A stretch of DNA of 64,000 nucleotides from Panaeolus papilionaceus (GCA_015501605.1 JADNRZ010000025.1:558001-622000); one strand, 5' to 3'; positions 23,519 to 35,788 are shown, numbered from the stretch's first letter. Program-made: numbers and translations. Notes: a model not told the origin generated them from the sequence alone.

Positions 23519-26089
23519 AGTGTGAGTGGGATTTCAGCAGCGACAAAAGAGGGAATTAAACGTACTGATTGAGAGAAGCGGAGTGTTTTCAAAGTACTTA
23601 GATGTCCCTCTAGGACTTTGTCGACTGAGTAATTTGTTGTCTGCACAGATTCAACAGTCATCCAAGGAATCTGGTCCGCCTGGTCTGGCTCCTCAATAGG
23701 ACACCGGATGTCGTATCTATTTTCTCCAACAATTAGGCGTTCTCATCAGAAATATTCTGTGAATGTGTTTATCATGGTCTAGGGAAGTTAAGAGTCGGAT
23801 CAGTGTGATGGCCGTTAAAGAGAAAGTAGTATCGCTTACTGACAAAATGCGACAACAATGTTGAAATGGTTCCATTGTCGTAGGACTAGCAGTGGACATC
23901 TTTTAAGCACTCAAAAGTTGGCAGGGTTGTAATACAAGTCCATAGGATATATTGTCAGAAATATAGGAACCCTGGGACACATTTGTAGTCGGTCGTTGAG
24001 CCGTGGAACTGTGACAGGAAAGTTGGTGCGTGCCTCTATCATTAATTGAGGATCGACAAGCTGGACCCATGGAGTCACTACCGAAACGTATCTCTAGAAC
24101 CATAATCAATAAGTATGTTAAATCTTTAATTGTTAATTACACAGACCTTGCTACGAGTAGCCCCACTTAAACGGATACAGTTTCCGCGACGTGGGGACTT
24201 GCACCCACAAGCCTGAAGCCTCACACAGAGTCGCCCTTGGTAGAGTAATTTAAATAAAGCGAGGTGTAGTTAGCTGAGAATAATGCTAGACCATGGGTGA
24301 ATAGAGGTTAAGATCTTACGATCAGATTAAATGCATTAGGTCGATGTTTGCGAACCTGCTCGAAAATTCAAGGTCAACAGGTAATTGAGTGGTTTACCCG
24401 ACTCACCTTGTGGTTCCGACCATGACGCCCCGTCTGAGGGGGTTATCCAGTATTCTGCTTTTTTTTTTGTGCAAAATTTCTGGGAAGTTTCTTTCACAAA
24501 TCAGATTATGCAAGGCTGTATACTCGTAATTTTTCAGGAAGAATCAGCTCGACTCGGATACAAAATATTCAATGTGCTTCATCGGATGAAGCACGTCGAA
24601 AAACGCTTGTATTGACAACATGATAGGAAAATTCTGTCTGATATGTAAGTTTTAAACCAAAGCGAATGAAAACAAATTTCAGCACTCACTTTACAGGTAA
24701 CTACATATGTAACTGGGTGTAGTATCATGGTCGTCGTGTCTGCCAAGGCTCAACAACTTGAATACGGAGGTGACGGTTCGACAGCTAATGTCACGTCAAT
24801 TTCAGGACCTGTCACGCCTACCTGACCAAGTGAGTAGCAACTCATGATCACTACTTAACTTGCACAGTAATTGTGCGATCATGGTGCGTTTGCTTTTACA
24901 AGAGCCAAGATCCCTTACCAACCTTCTGATAAATAAATTTTATAGGTTATAATATATCAATAAACAAGATTTCTTAAAATTAAAATGCCAAATTGGACGA
25001 TTAAACGACTGCGAAGGACCAAAAGGCCAGGCGCATTAGCCTATGTGAACAGTAAGCGGCGCCTGTTTCATGGGCCGTCGATGTACTGACGGATCGCTAT
25101 TTTCACTCGATAGGGATGATCATAATACCATACTCTGAGAATATTTATGATAGGAATAACTCCTCGCTAATGGAAAATTATTGGACGAATCATTTTGGCA
25201 TTATGATACGACTGCCAGTATCTCACCCTCGTCACCATCTGAATTTGAGAAAGACTCTGATGACTCTCACACCAACGCTTACCGTTTTTATTCCTGAGGA
25301 GCCAGGCCAGTTGGGCGATCTTCCTTAGCTGCCTCCTGAATCTGTTGCAGATAACAAAGTACTCGACAAAGTCCTGAGGGACATCCAAACGGTATATAAG
25401 GCCTGCTATTTGCTTTTCAGCCTCATCAGCCATTACAATCTGAAAACACTCCACTTCTCTCACTCATCGGTGCGTTTTACTCTGACTTCCGTCGCCACTA
25501 AAGTCCCACCATTAATAGACGATTGCTTCATTGGATCGCATCTGTGCTTCCCTTCAAGTTCACTTGCCTGTCACTGGTCCATCATCGAAAGTTGAAGACA
25601 AAATCTCCATGTTATACCTTTTAGTCCCCCGATCTTCTGAACTTATTCTAGATCACATTGTCTAAGCGCTCAATCATTTCTTGTTTATGTGGCGTCTTCC
25701 GACAAACACACATCCACATTCATTTACGGGGCTAAGTTACTCTCTTTCCTGATCTCCGCTTATGGTTAACGATTTACATCCCCAAAGTACTATGTATGCG
25801 ACTGTCTTCATAAAAAATTCTCGTAACAACGTGCCCCCAGCTTCATCTCACAATTTGATGACGTCGCAACGACCAGGCCGCCACAAGCTCAGGTAAACAC
25901 GCAAGGGGTGGTATCAACTGAAAAAAATGATCGTATTTTACAATCAAGGTGTTTACATTTAATTGCATGAAAAGTGGTCATATTACAACGCCTTAAGCAT
26001 CGGCGAGTGGACCATGTGCTGATAGATAATCTGTGGGGTGTTCATCGTCATCACCTAGTGCATCGCAATTAATCGCAAACATCACGAAC
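23519..26089. other. spacer of unit B, no supported gene
   Basis: Homologous to the unit A spacer but with indels. A tRNA-like stretch on the minus strand at about 24185-24245 is too incomplete to call a tRNA gene. No protein family is recognised. Confidence 0.4.
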
Positions 26090-26404
26090 CTAGCAGTTGA
26101 GGACAGTACTGCCGCAGCCAGTCACGACCTTGTTGAACCGGTTGGCAGTAGCAACATTGCTATTAGAGTAGGAGGGGCAGCGGTATCCTGTCTCGCGCTG
26201 GCCGTTGCAGAATTTAATGCAGCAGCCGTCGCCGGGGGGTGAGTTCCACTGGTACGATTTGGCGAGGAAGCCGAGGTTGTGGGTTCCTCTTCCACTGGTG
26301 CGGAATGCAGTGCCGGTGTAGCTAGTGCCGGACCAAGCGGAGATGCTGAAGGCGTTGGCGCTGGCAGCAGCAGCGACGACGGCAAGGACGGTGGTGAATT
26401 TCAT
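26090..26404 (-). CDS. small secreted cysteine-rich protein, copy 3
   Basis: Near duplicate of copy 2 (104 residues). The two residue changes are AFSISAW for AFTISAW and TSGRGTHN for TSGTGTHN; I count about three base changes over the coding region. The signal peptide, six mature cysteines, 5'-UTR intron and TATA box (26545-26552) are all kept. Being in the fast-recombining part of the duplication, it may exchange sequence with copy 2. Confidence 0.88.
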   Translation of the reverse strand: MKFTTVLAVVAAAASANAFSISAWSGTSYTGTAFRTSGRGTHNLGFLAKSYQWNSPPGDGCCIKFCNGQRETGYRCPSYSNSNVATANRFNKVVTGCGSTVLNC

Positions 26405-27655
26405 TGCTAGATGAACATAAGGGTTAGTTGTGTAGTTAATGCGAAGACTAAGGGTGTCTTACTGAAGAACTGACAGTGAGTAGAGTAGATGAGAGTACTT
26501 TTCAGTGTTTAAGCTGATGAGGTCGACAGCCCAAACCACTCGCCCCTTTATACGTTTTCGTTGGCCCTCCAAGCCTTTAAAAGCTCACGGTCGACGCAAC
26601 TTCTATAATGAATTCGAGGTATAGCCAAGGATTGGCAATCCACCTGCTCCATTGATACATCAAGGTCATCTTCAGTATTGGCACGGAGGCCGTGGCGAAG
26701 TTGTCCGGGGACTCACGTAAATTCGGTTCAGGCTATGGGGTATGCGTTCATAGAAATGCTATGGTGCTGATCATTTTGGTGTCGTTAATCAAATTGGACA
26801 TCAGCCAGCCTTTCTCCATCTCCAGACTCCAAGAACGGGGCTTCTCTTGATATCGTGCATCTGGGCCCTAGAGTGGTCAATCATCATAATTGAGTAAGTG
26901 ACAGAGAATGGAATTCCAAACCTTCGACGACGCTTAAAGCCGAGAATAATTGCCCGCATGAGCAAGTGTTGTCTTTCACTGAGCCCTGTTACTTCAGGCC
27001 GAACAATTTCAACATATGTTCTCGTCTGCCCATAGATGCGCGCAAGGTATAAATTAGCAGAACGTCTCAAAAACGGCCTCGTCAAACTTCTGAACGATGA
27101 AGCCAAGAAGAGTGGTTGAAATCATCCATGCGTGGGTTATGCACACACGCTAGAGCCTAGCCAAGATGAAGTATCAATAGCATAACGCATGATGCAAATC
27201 CAAGTACCCACCTCCAGACTTCTCCAAAGCTGGATTGCATGCAAAAAATCTATAGGATCCTTATCAGTTAGCTCTCTACATGGAGATTTTGAAGGCCTAT
27301 GGATGCATAGCAACATAAACGCCTATCTCCTTCATGGTGGAGGAATAAACGAAGAGTTTCGTTGATGTTCAGTTACCAGAACAGGAAAAAATCATGTCCG
27401 ACTGAGTCGACTTGTTTCCATCTATCGACCGGCGGTTCATGTAGTGGCTTCCATTTGCCAGTGCTAAAGGAAACCTAAAATAGATTGAGGGTTCGTTTTC
27501 ACTCCCCAACTGAAACAGGCTTGATCTTTGGGCAGAAAACCGGAATTTGCCTTGGCAGCAGTTCTGACAGACACAAGGTATTTGGATGTCATTTGTGCTG
27601 AGACTGGGCAGTCTGTGCAGATAAAATTGCGAGAAATACGCGAAATTGATATACA
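26405..27655. other. end of unit B and spacer to the phosphatase gene
   Basis: Contains the shared end segment of the unit (minus frame 26801-27030) and single-copy sequence to the right. No supported gene is seen in the single-copy part. Confidence 0.4.
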
Positions 27656-29056
27656 TCACAAGAAGTAATCAGCAGGAGGCCGTTTAGCAGGTATCGATCG
27701 CACATCCTACAACATGGTGAGTAGATTATTCTCTCATGGAGGTTGGGGCGAAGACTTACGACGGGAGCGTGTCGGAAGACTTTGTATTCTTGTGCGAGAT
27801 GCTCGTCAAGTTCTAGTATGGAGGCTACATTTCCACATCTTGAGGAAAGGAAGCCACCATAATCAGAGCAAAGTTGGAGAAATACCAAGAAAATAGGCTT
27901 ACCGATAGCAATAGTTGGGGGCGCTCCAAACAGTTACAATAGTTTTATCGAACATTAGCTTGAATCCTTCCATTGCAAGCTGATGAGCGCGTGCAATTAA
28001 ATCAATTCCATTGTGGTGAGCAAATGCTTTCGTTATATCTGCGCCGAATAAGTATCCAGCACCACGGGGTGACAGTCCCCACCCAGATATATCTGCAACG
28101 AAAATTTGTAAACGCCATGCATTTCTGAACAACTGAACTCACCCTCAGGATCGGACCAAAGGAGATCACACATCGCTCCATCATGGGGTACCTCCTGCTT
28201 CCTATCAAGTACACGGATCTAAAGACAAAATATGAGATTTCACGGGCTTTAGAAGGGCAGGATTACATACTTGGTCGATTGAGCTTAGGTTTGGGCTTAG
28301 ACCACCATGCACACAAAACACTCTTCCATCAACAATGGCTGCCAAAGCCAGGTAATCGAACACTTCGCAACACCACCTCCAAACATTGCTACTGCCGTAC
28401 TTGCGTTGACATTCATCATAGAACCCATAAACTTGGGTTATCTGTCTTGATTCGTGGTTACCCCGGATCAGCGTGATTCGCTCTGGGTAGCGGACTTTCA
28501 GTGCCAATAGCAGTAGGAAGGTTTCTACGCTATAAAAACCACGATCCACGAAGTCACCTGTAAGATGAATCGTCAGTTCTAGTTTAGCAAGGAAGCTGGT
28601 AATGGTTACCCATAAACAAATAATTTGTTTCTGGGCAGAAGCCCCCATGTTTAAAGAGTTCCATAAGGTCAAAAAATTGACCGTGGATGTCGCCGCATAT
28701 CTATAATGATTGGATGAGCCATTTAGCGGCGTTCTTGTGCTGCTTTCATGAAACATACCGTCACAGGTGAATCAACAGTCTGGACGTTGGCCTCTTCAAT
28801 GAGAATTTCACGAGCTTTCAGACATAGTCTCTTGACCTGTTCTTCTGATATCGGTTCACAGCGTGTCAGTTGCTCGATTTGCCTTCAGGTAAAGCAGGCT
28901 CAATAGGGTAACACGACCAAGAAAAATAGCGAAGTTTCAGGTTGGATATAGCCAGAGAATGAGCAGAACATACATTAATAAAAGAATAGTTGTATGATTA
29001 GTCCTCTCAAAGCGCCAGACACAACTGCAAACTCACTTATCAAGGTCTCCGGGCAT
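27656..29056 (-). CDS. PP4-type serine/threonine protein phosphatase catalytic subunit
   Basis: The ATG at 29056 gives MPGDLDK, and after an intron [20 protein letters not shown] to [13 protein letters not shown]. Then come [16 protein letters not shown] (metal motif GDxHG), [19 protein letters not shown] (GDxxDRG), [20 protein letters not shown] (RGNHE), [24 protein letters not shown] and [20 protein letters not shown]. The last exon ends [13 protein letters not shown], the methylated YFL tail of PP2A-family enzymes. [19 protein letters not shown] and ELDEHL point to PP4 (yeast Pph3) rather than PP2A or PP6. PP4 acts in DNA-damage checkpoint recovery and other signalling. Length and all catalytic motifs are intact; about seven introns interrupt it. 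Confidence 0.93.
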
Positions 29057-30199
29057 TGTTCGTGGTGGTTGTTGATAAGGACTCTGGTCTATACCGACCC
29101 TGGGCAGTTGCGTCTGATGTGACGGTAACCGTGATGGTGACATTGGCATCACCAGGTTTGAGGCCACCATCCTCCTTTCTTCTTGTCATTGACCTCGCTG
29201 GTTTGGACTTTTCACGGAGTTTGCCTGCCACCACTCAGTTTCTGTGCTTTGAAATCAAGCGCTACAAAAAAACCTAAATTTGTCTGTTTTTTATTGCTTT
29301 GGTGTGCCAGGGCCGAATGCAGTCATGACGCCTTAAAACAGCCATTCTCGTTCGGGTTGTGACTTAGGCGCCTTGTCTTGTTCTACGACGTTCTCTCATG
29401 CTATGGAACATTCTACGCTGGAAAGGTATTATCCAGAAAATTCAATGGCACCAAAATGAACTTGGTGGAATCTGATCCACTGCAAGACGCACTCGTGCTC
29501 TCACTTACTAGGTGATCCAGGGGGCTCATCCTTCTCCACAAGATCTCCGAATCCACGGCTCTAGTCTCCTCTTCCATTTTGCATGTACGAACCCCATATT
29601 AATCGTCGTAAATCTAGGATTAGGCTATGAGAAAGAGGGTAAAGATTTCTGTCAAATTCCCCGTACTCTCCCACATGGAGAAACACCAAGTTCATAAGAA
29701 CAAACAGGTTACACGCACAAGGAACTACCGAGCCCAGCAACAAAAATAAATAAACGACAATGTGCTCCACTTCACAGTAGGTCCATTACCGTTGGATTGC
29801 CATCCGATGGTTATCTGACGTGTCGTATTGTTGCCAAGTTGGAGGTATGGGGAAACCCTCGTCTCTGACCTCGATTACAGACTTGAAATGTACTTCATGT
29901 CAAATTTGTCTTTACGGTGGTTTTTCGAATTTAAGAAGTCCCAACGAAGTCTCCTAACTTACCCGGGTCCGCACATAACCATTTTGAATATCATCTAATC
30001 TGTGGTGCTTTTACCGATTCTGATTAATCCTCCCCTGTTTGTGGCCTTGTTGAGTATTCTCTGCACATTTGATATTAACGTCAGGTTCAACATGCATTCC
30101 AAGCTGCCCACCTCTTCCATAAACCAAAAAGTATGTGCATACTTCCTCATGTTGAGGATTGTTTCCTATTGCTGACGCTATCTTTCATCTTCTACAGCG
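29057..30199. other. intergenic
   Basis: Upstream region of the phosphatase gene (leftward) and of SSP copy 4 (rightward). No other gene is supported. Confidence 0.4.
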
Positions 30200-30517
30200 A
30201 CGAAAATTATCTCCCTTCTCACCGTCGCTGCTGCAGCAGTCAGCGCTGACGGCTTCACCATTACAGCTTGGTCTAGTATCGGCTACACTGGTAGCAGCAA
30301 ATTCCAGACCTCCTCATCAGGCACACACAGCCTCGGTTTCTTAGCCAAGACGTACAACTGGATATCTTCTCCCACAGTTCAGTGCCGTATCAAGTTTTGT
30401 AATGGGAGCACTGAAACGGGTTACTATTGCGACTCGTACAGCGAATCCAATGTGGCTAGTAGCAGCCAATTTACTAGGACTGTTACGGGATGTGGACTGA
30501 TGACGCTTCGCTGCTAG
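30200..30517 (+). pseudogene. SSP copy 4 with ACG in place of ATG
   Basis: The frame is open for 105 codons with the full family layout: TKIISLLTVAAAAVSADG (signal peptide), FTITAWSSIGYTGSSKF, GTHSLGFLAKTYNW, QCRIKFCNGSTETGYYC and the end TVTGCGLMTLRC. The first family codon is ACG (30200-30202), directly after the 5'-UTR intron (GTATGT at 30131, CTACAG ending 30197). In intact sisters the same position reads TTCTAG-CA-ATG. One Cys of the CC pair is Arg (CRIKFC). Unlike the others it is on the plus strand. It is either recently dead or starts at the non-AUG codon; the clean frame makes both possible. Confidence 0.75.
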
Positions 30518-32103
30518 AATCGTACGTCGGCGTGATCCCGGTCATATCTTTTGGTTATGTTATCGAGAAATGTTAACGAGCTCTAACGCAGCTGTTTAAT
30601 CAAAGTGAATTACGTTCCTTTGTACAATTCAGTGTGCTGTATGTCCGAGTGTGGGGTTACAATACCCTGTTCAGACTTGGCTGAGCTAAGTGTTATGCTT
30701 AAGCGCCCACTGGTCCAACTGCCAAGAGAGAGTCGGGCGATGTGAAGATATCAATATACTGATTGTGATTGGAGCAGAAAATAATTGCCTTATAACTAGA
30801 GATATATATGCACGTCAATACAAGTAAGAGCTCCTCACGAACCCCAGGCGCAAAAAGAGCATCGTAGCTATACTGTAGGCATTCGGCAATTGCCGCACAT
30901 GTATGTTTCCAGCTCCTGATAGCTCTTTCGATGCTTCAACTCCGACTTTTCGACCTATTCCGACAACAGTCTTGGCGTTTTACTGTCTACAAATAAGTTT
31001 TAAATATGTTTCACCCGAAATGTCGGAAGTTAGTAAGGCGAGACGACATAAGAGTCGACGCCTGAAGCAACAGAGTACGACAGCTCAGGAAGATAGATAA
31101 CAAAAAAGAGGTCAGGGGATGCAAGGGATATTTTATCAGCAGAACGAAATCTGTTGTCGTATATACGACGGCCTCGGCGCTAATCACAACAGGCGTTGCT
31201 CTCGTTCGGCTTTACTCCTCCACCCATCGTGTTTCACCTCAGCTCTCTGACCAAACCCCGCTAACGTTCCACAAGTTGCATGACGCAGCTTGTCCCGTGG
31301 GGTTCTCTTTAGTTATTTAGGCTTTTATTTTATTCTTACTGGTAAGAGATTGATTTTTGTGCCATACCAACTATTTGATAACGATGAACAATTTGCAAGC
31401 CTGCATTCATATTTTCGAGTGGGGCAGCATTTAAGGTAGGGTATGCACCACACACCGACATCCGTCGTGTTTATGAATCTCGGTTATACTCCTTGGCCTG
31501 CTGTCTACTATACTGGGGTATCTTGCTAAACCATGAAGGAGTAAAAACGCGAAGTTTCCCTTTGAGACTCGAGAGACATCACAACTAGTACCAGCAACCT
31601 CAAAATAATTCTGTCAACCACTATTTATGGAAGCATTGCACGTATCAATAGACGTCAAAATTTAAGAGCTTAAATAATTCAAAATTAGATTCGCTTCTTA
31701 TACAATGAAGAAGACCCTCGAAAGTAGCCTGAAAAGGCGTATTTACGCTCAAGACCGCAGAACGAACTAACGCGAGTCACCGCCGCGGCTCGTGAATATC
31801 CCTTACGCTCTTATTTTTTTTATACCTATATATAACAAACTGAAAGAAAGACCTTCTACGCGTAGTACTTGCCACTGCTCATCTTAGCTCCCACTTTTAC
31901 AGTTTACGCACGCTTTGATTTTGACCTGACACGCCTTGATCACGGTGTTGTGATCTCAGAGCTTGTCCAAAAGCGGAAAACTCCCGACTTGGCGATTCTC
32001 CCTATCTCTCGTCCATCTTATCTCGGTCGACGGCCGAAGAACCAAACTTTGACCTGAACCACCACCACATTCTCCCTCAACCGCCTAGACCGTATTTTTA
32101 ATT
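30518..32103. other. 1.6-kb intergenic region
   Basis: Holds the promoter of the phosphoglycerate mutase gene, with an AT-rich TATATATAA stretch near 31830. I see no gene or repeat family. Confidence 0.4.
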
Positions 32104-34146
32104 ATGACAGAGGTGAAGAACAAGGTTTGCCTCATGTAGGATTTTTGAACATTGTTCGATGAAAACGACAGGCTGATTGCGATGATTTAGCGTCCACGAT
32201 GGTTGGGGTATTGCCACTGTCCCTGGGCAGAAAGGCGACGCCATTGAGGCAGCAGAGACGGACAATATGGACGGCATCGCTGAGAAGCACGCTGCAAGCA
32301 CTCTACTTGCCAGCGGCACCGCTGTTGGCCTCAACGAGGGACTGATGGGAAATTCAGAAGTTGGGTACGTCATGCTTTCGGGTCGCGCTGGAAGGGTCAT
32401 TAGGGTCTGACATTCTTCAACTGAAAAAAGCCATCTTAATGTCGGAGCAGGAAGAATCGTTTGGCAAGATATTGTCAGGATTGACATGTCGATCAAGAAG
32501 AGACAGTTCCATAAAAACGAGGCCATCCTTGCCAGCTGTAAGCGGGCAAAGGAGGGAACCGGAAGGCTTCACCTTCTTGGTTTGGTATGAAAACTTCCTG
32601 TTATGTCGTCTTATCTGAGGACTCAAAAATATTCTTAGGTATCAGACGGCGGTGTCCACTCGCACATCAACCACCTTTTTGCATTGCTCGAGACTGCCAA
32701 AGAGCAAGGTGTACCTCACACTTACATTCACTTCTTGGGAGATGGCCGTGATACCGCTCCTCGCTCAGCTGCCAAATATGCTCAGGAACTACTTGACTTT
32801 ACGAAGAAACTTGGCTACGGTGAAATTGCGACAGTTATTGGACGCTACTACGCCATGGATCGCGACAAGCGATGGGAGCGAGTCAAAATCGCCATTGAGG
32901 GACTCGTTGAAGGTGTCGGCGAGAAGGCTGAGGGTGGCCAGGAGGGTGTCGTCAAGGCCATTGAGGCCAATTACGAGAAGGACGTCACTGATGAGTTCTT
33001 GAAGCCCATTATTGTGAACGGCGATGAGGGCCGTATCAAGGGTAAGTCGTGTTGGGGCGCGGAAAATGAGTTCTCATGCGTCTTTTACAGATGAGGATAC
33101 TCTCTTTTTCTTTAACTATAGGTCCGATCGCATGAGGGAGATCACCTCTTTGTTCGGTCTTCCCGATAAGCCTATTGAGGTCAACATCCCCAAGGGTCTG
33201 GTTAGTGGGTCTGATCTGTGTCCCCAATTTTTCGCTGACGCTTCAGCAGGATATCACAACCATGTCGAGGTACAATGCCGAATTCCCATTCGCCGTTGCC
33301 TTCCCTCCACAAGCCATGACCAACGTTCTTGCAGAGTGGCTCGCGAAGAAGAACGTCAAGCAAGCCCATATCGCTGGTAAGCTTTATTATCCCTACCTCA
33401 AGATAGTACTTCCTCAAACCTACCTTTAGAAACCGAAAAATACGCTCATGTCACATTCTTCTTCAATGGTGGTGTCGAGAAACAATTCGAGCAGGAGACG
33501 CGATATATGATTCCGTCCCCCAAGGTCGCAACATACGACAAAGATCCTGGAATGAGTGCCCAAGGCGTCGCCGACAAGGTGGCTGAGGTTCTCAAGAGCG
33601 GCACTGAGGACTTTGTGATGTGCAACTTTGCACCCCCTGACATGGTATGCAGACACTTTTCGTTGTAATGTGACATAACTATTAACTTTTTTTTTTCTGG
33701 GATAGGTTGGACACACCGGTGTTTACGAAGCCGCAGTCGAGGCTGTCAGCAAAACTGACCAGGCCGTTGGAACAATCTACCGCGCCTGCCAGGAGCACGG
33801 CTACGTTTTGCTTATCACTGCAGATCATGGAAACGCGGAGCAGATGATCAATCAGGAGACTGGTAACCCCCATACGGCCCACACCACCAACCCTGTTCCA
33901 TTCTACATGGCCGGCATTGGTGAGAACAACGGTGGGCTCCACTTCAAGGAGGATAAACCTAAGGAGAAGAAGGAAGATGAACATGAGGATGAGGATCCTC
34001 CTGCGTTGTGTGATGTGGCCCCTACTGTGCTAGATATCATGGTACGTTCTTTTGACCCAGCAGGCGACAAAAGGAGATGCTGATTGTTTTTCAAGGGTCT
34101 TCCAATCCCTGAAGAAATGACTGGAAGGTCGTTGCTTGCCCACTAA
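32104..34146 (+). CDS. 2,3-bisphosphoglycerate-independent phosphoglycerate mutase
   Basis: Interconverts 3- and 2-phosphoglycerate in glycolysis using two Mn ions. The ATG at 32104 gives [11 protein letters not shown], and after an intron [34 protein letters not shown] carries the phosphorylated Ser. Next are [30 protein letters not shown] and [13 protein letters not shown]. Later exons add [52 protein letters not shown] and the end [16 protein letters not shown]. All metal and substrate motifs are present. About six introns. A K/E/D-rich insert (34 residues around 33945-34010, [14 protein letters not shown]) lengthens the C-terminal loop. The 3' end lies 203 bp from the convergent low-complexity gene. 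Confidence 0.95.
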
Positions 34147-34349
34147 AGTAAAAAGTACAACATCGCTATTAAGACAAATGTAATTGTAAACTAGAACACA
34201 AATACGACCATAGAGCCCAACACAGAATATGGGTATCGTTTTTATAAAATGTTCACCTACGCAAGTAGAGTAGAAAAAGAAAACAGAAAAAGAAAAAGGA
34301 GAGAAAAAGAAATGACCTGGATGAAATGCTAACTCTAAATATCTTGATT

Positions 34350-35788
34350 TTACAAACTTGTGCCTCGACTTCGACGAGATTTTCCAGAGCCAAAGAATCC
34401 CCACCCACTGGCAAAGCCACTTTTTCCATTCCCCCTTTTCCGATGCGGTGTTGGTGCTGCGCTGGGGACTGACCCACTGTTTCCAGCCCCATAGGGAGCC
34501 ATGTATGCAGACTGTATACCAGACGGTACCGGGTGACCAGGTGGTGCCAAAGTGACGCTCAATGGGGTTGTAGCAGCCACACCTGCAGATCGCGGTGACG
34601 TTGATGGAGCGCCTGCAAGGGGTTGAGGAACAGTCAGCCTTTGAGGTCGCCTGGAGTTTGATGGTGACATTCTTGGGATCTGTGGTGGGGAACGTTTCCT
34701 GGATGCTGTTGTAGAGGGGGTGGCAGTAACTTGCGTAGGTTGTATGGGCTGCAGAACTTGTTGACGCGGTTGGTGGCGAGTGGATCTTTGTGAAGTGCTG
34801 GGTACTGCCTGAACTGCACCTGGAGCCGGTTGAACAGAAGCGTATGGATGAGCGATGTTAATTGTTGTTGTGGGTTGTGTGGATGCAGCTGGTGGAGACG
34901 AGATACTTTGAGGAACGATAGAGGAACCCCTGGTAGCCGTGTGCGAGGCATTCGCAACAGCGGTGGACGTTGGGTGACCAGAGATTGTTTTCGGTTCCTG
35001 AGTATGGTGTTAGAAATATACAATCTGGGCAGACTGGAATGCATGACGCTACGGACCATTAACGAGACTGAATGACCTACCGGTGGGACAACAATCCAAC
35101 CTCCTCTTCCTCCGTCTACAGGGACAACCGTTGGTTGTCTCCCATGAGAAGGTACGACAGCTGGGCCTTGGGTAGTAGTCATTGTATGAGTTCGAGCAGC
35201 ACCATCAAGAGCATCTCCGTGTAACGGTATTGGGACATAGGAACCAGACTGATAGTGGTAATAGACAGGCGCATGTCGACCATCTCTACGACGAGATGAG
35301 AAGTAATCATCTACAGAGCGCGACCTTCGTCTTTCGAACGCGGGTCGCGTGTGGTGGCCAGATGAATGATGATGTCCATGATCTGACAATCTGTGACGAT
35401 AATGACCATCACTTCTCAAACGATCATCGTCGTGGCTGGGTCTTCTATCATGGTAATGAGAAGGCGACTGGGATTCGCGTCTTCTGAGAGTCGAATGATG
35501 GTGCGTCGAATGCCTCGATCGGTCACGGTGCCGATCACGTCGTGAATGATCATCGTAGTCGTCGTACTCATGTCTTGATCTGTGGTGAGGCGGAGGAGAG
35601 TATGATTCCCGTCTTCTGTGGTTTCTATCGTGCCCATGAGAGTACTCGGGGCGTTCAGACCTCGAGGGGTGATGGTGATCATCATGGTACCTTCCTGTAT
35701 CGCGGTTGGACGAAGTTGGAGGAAGCATTCGAGGGGCGTGGCCTTCTAAGTCTGGTGTTCGTTCACGACGGGATTTGGGGAAGTGCAT
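34350..35788 (-). CDS. low-complexity Arg/His/Asp-rich protein
   Basis: The ATG at 35788 gives MHFPKSRRERTPDLEGHAPR. The first 200 codons are dominated by R, H, D, S and Y (for example DDYDDHSRRDRHRDRSRHST), with SR-type dipeptides, followed by GGRGGWIVVPP. An intron (GTAGGT near 35080 to CTCAG near 34998) joins EPKTISGHPTSTAVANASHT. The remainder is Pro/Ser/Thr/Gln-rich and ends KRGNGKSGFASGWGFFGSGK-SRRSRGTSL. Without splicing, the first frame runs on to 34634 in a spurious reading. No folded domain is recognised; disorder and possible phase separation or RNA contact are guesses from composition. Confidence 0.7.

Larger units (their letters stand above)
23403..27034. repeat. tandem segmental duplication, unit B
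   Basis: The second copy of the unit. Its right part (about 25980-27030) is almost identical to 22340-23400, whereas its left part is clearly diverged from unit A and carries its own indels, such as the extra sequence at about 25010-25420. The right end at about 27031-27034 shares CCCATA with the junction at 23403. Confidence 0.85.

Noticed and set aside
34634..35091. Long continuation of the Arg/His-rich frame into SLVTQRPPLLRMPRTRLPG
   Set aside because: A GTAGGT...CTCAG intron switches to the longer low-complexity frame ending at 34350, which keeps consistent composition.
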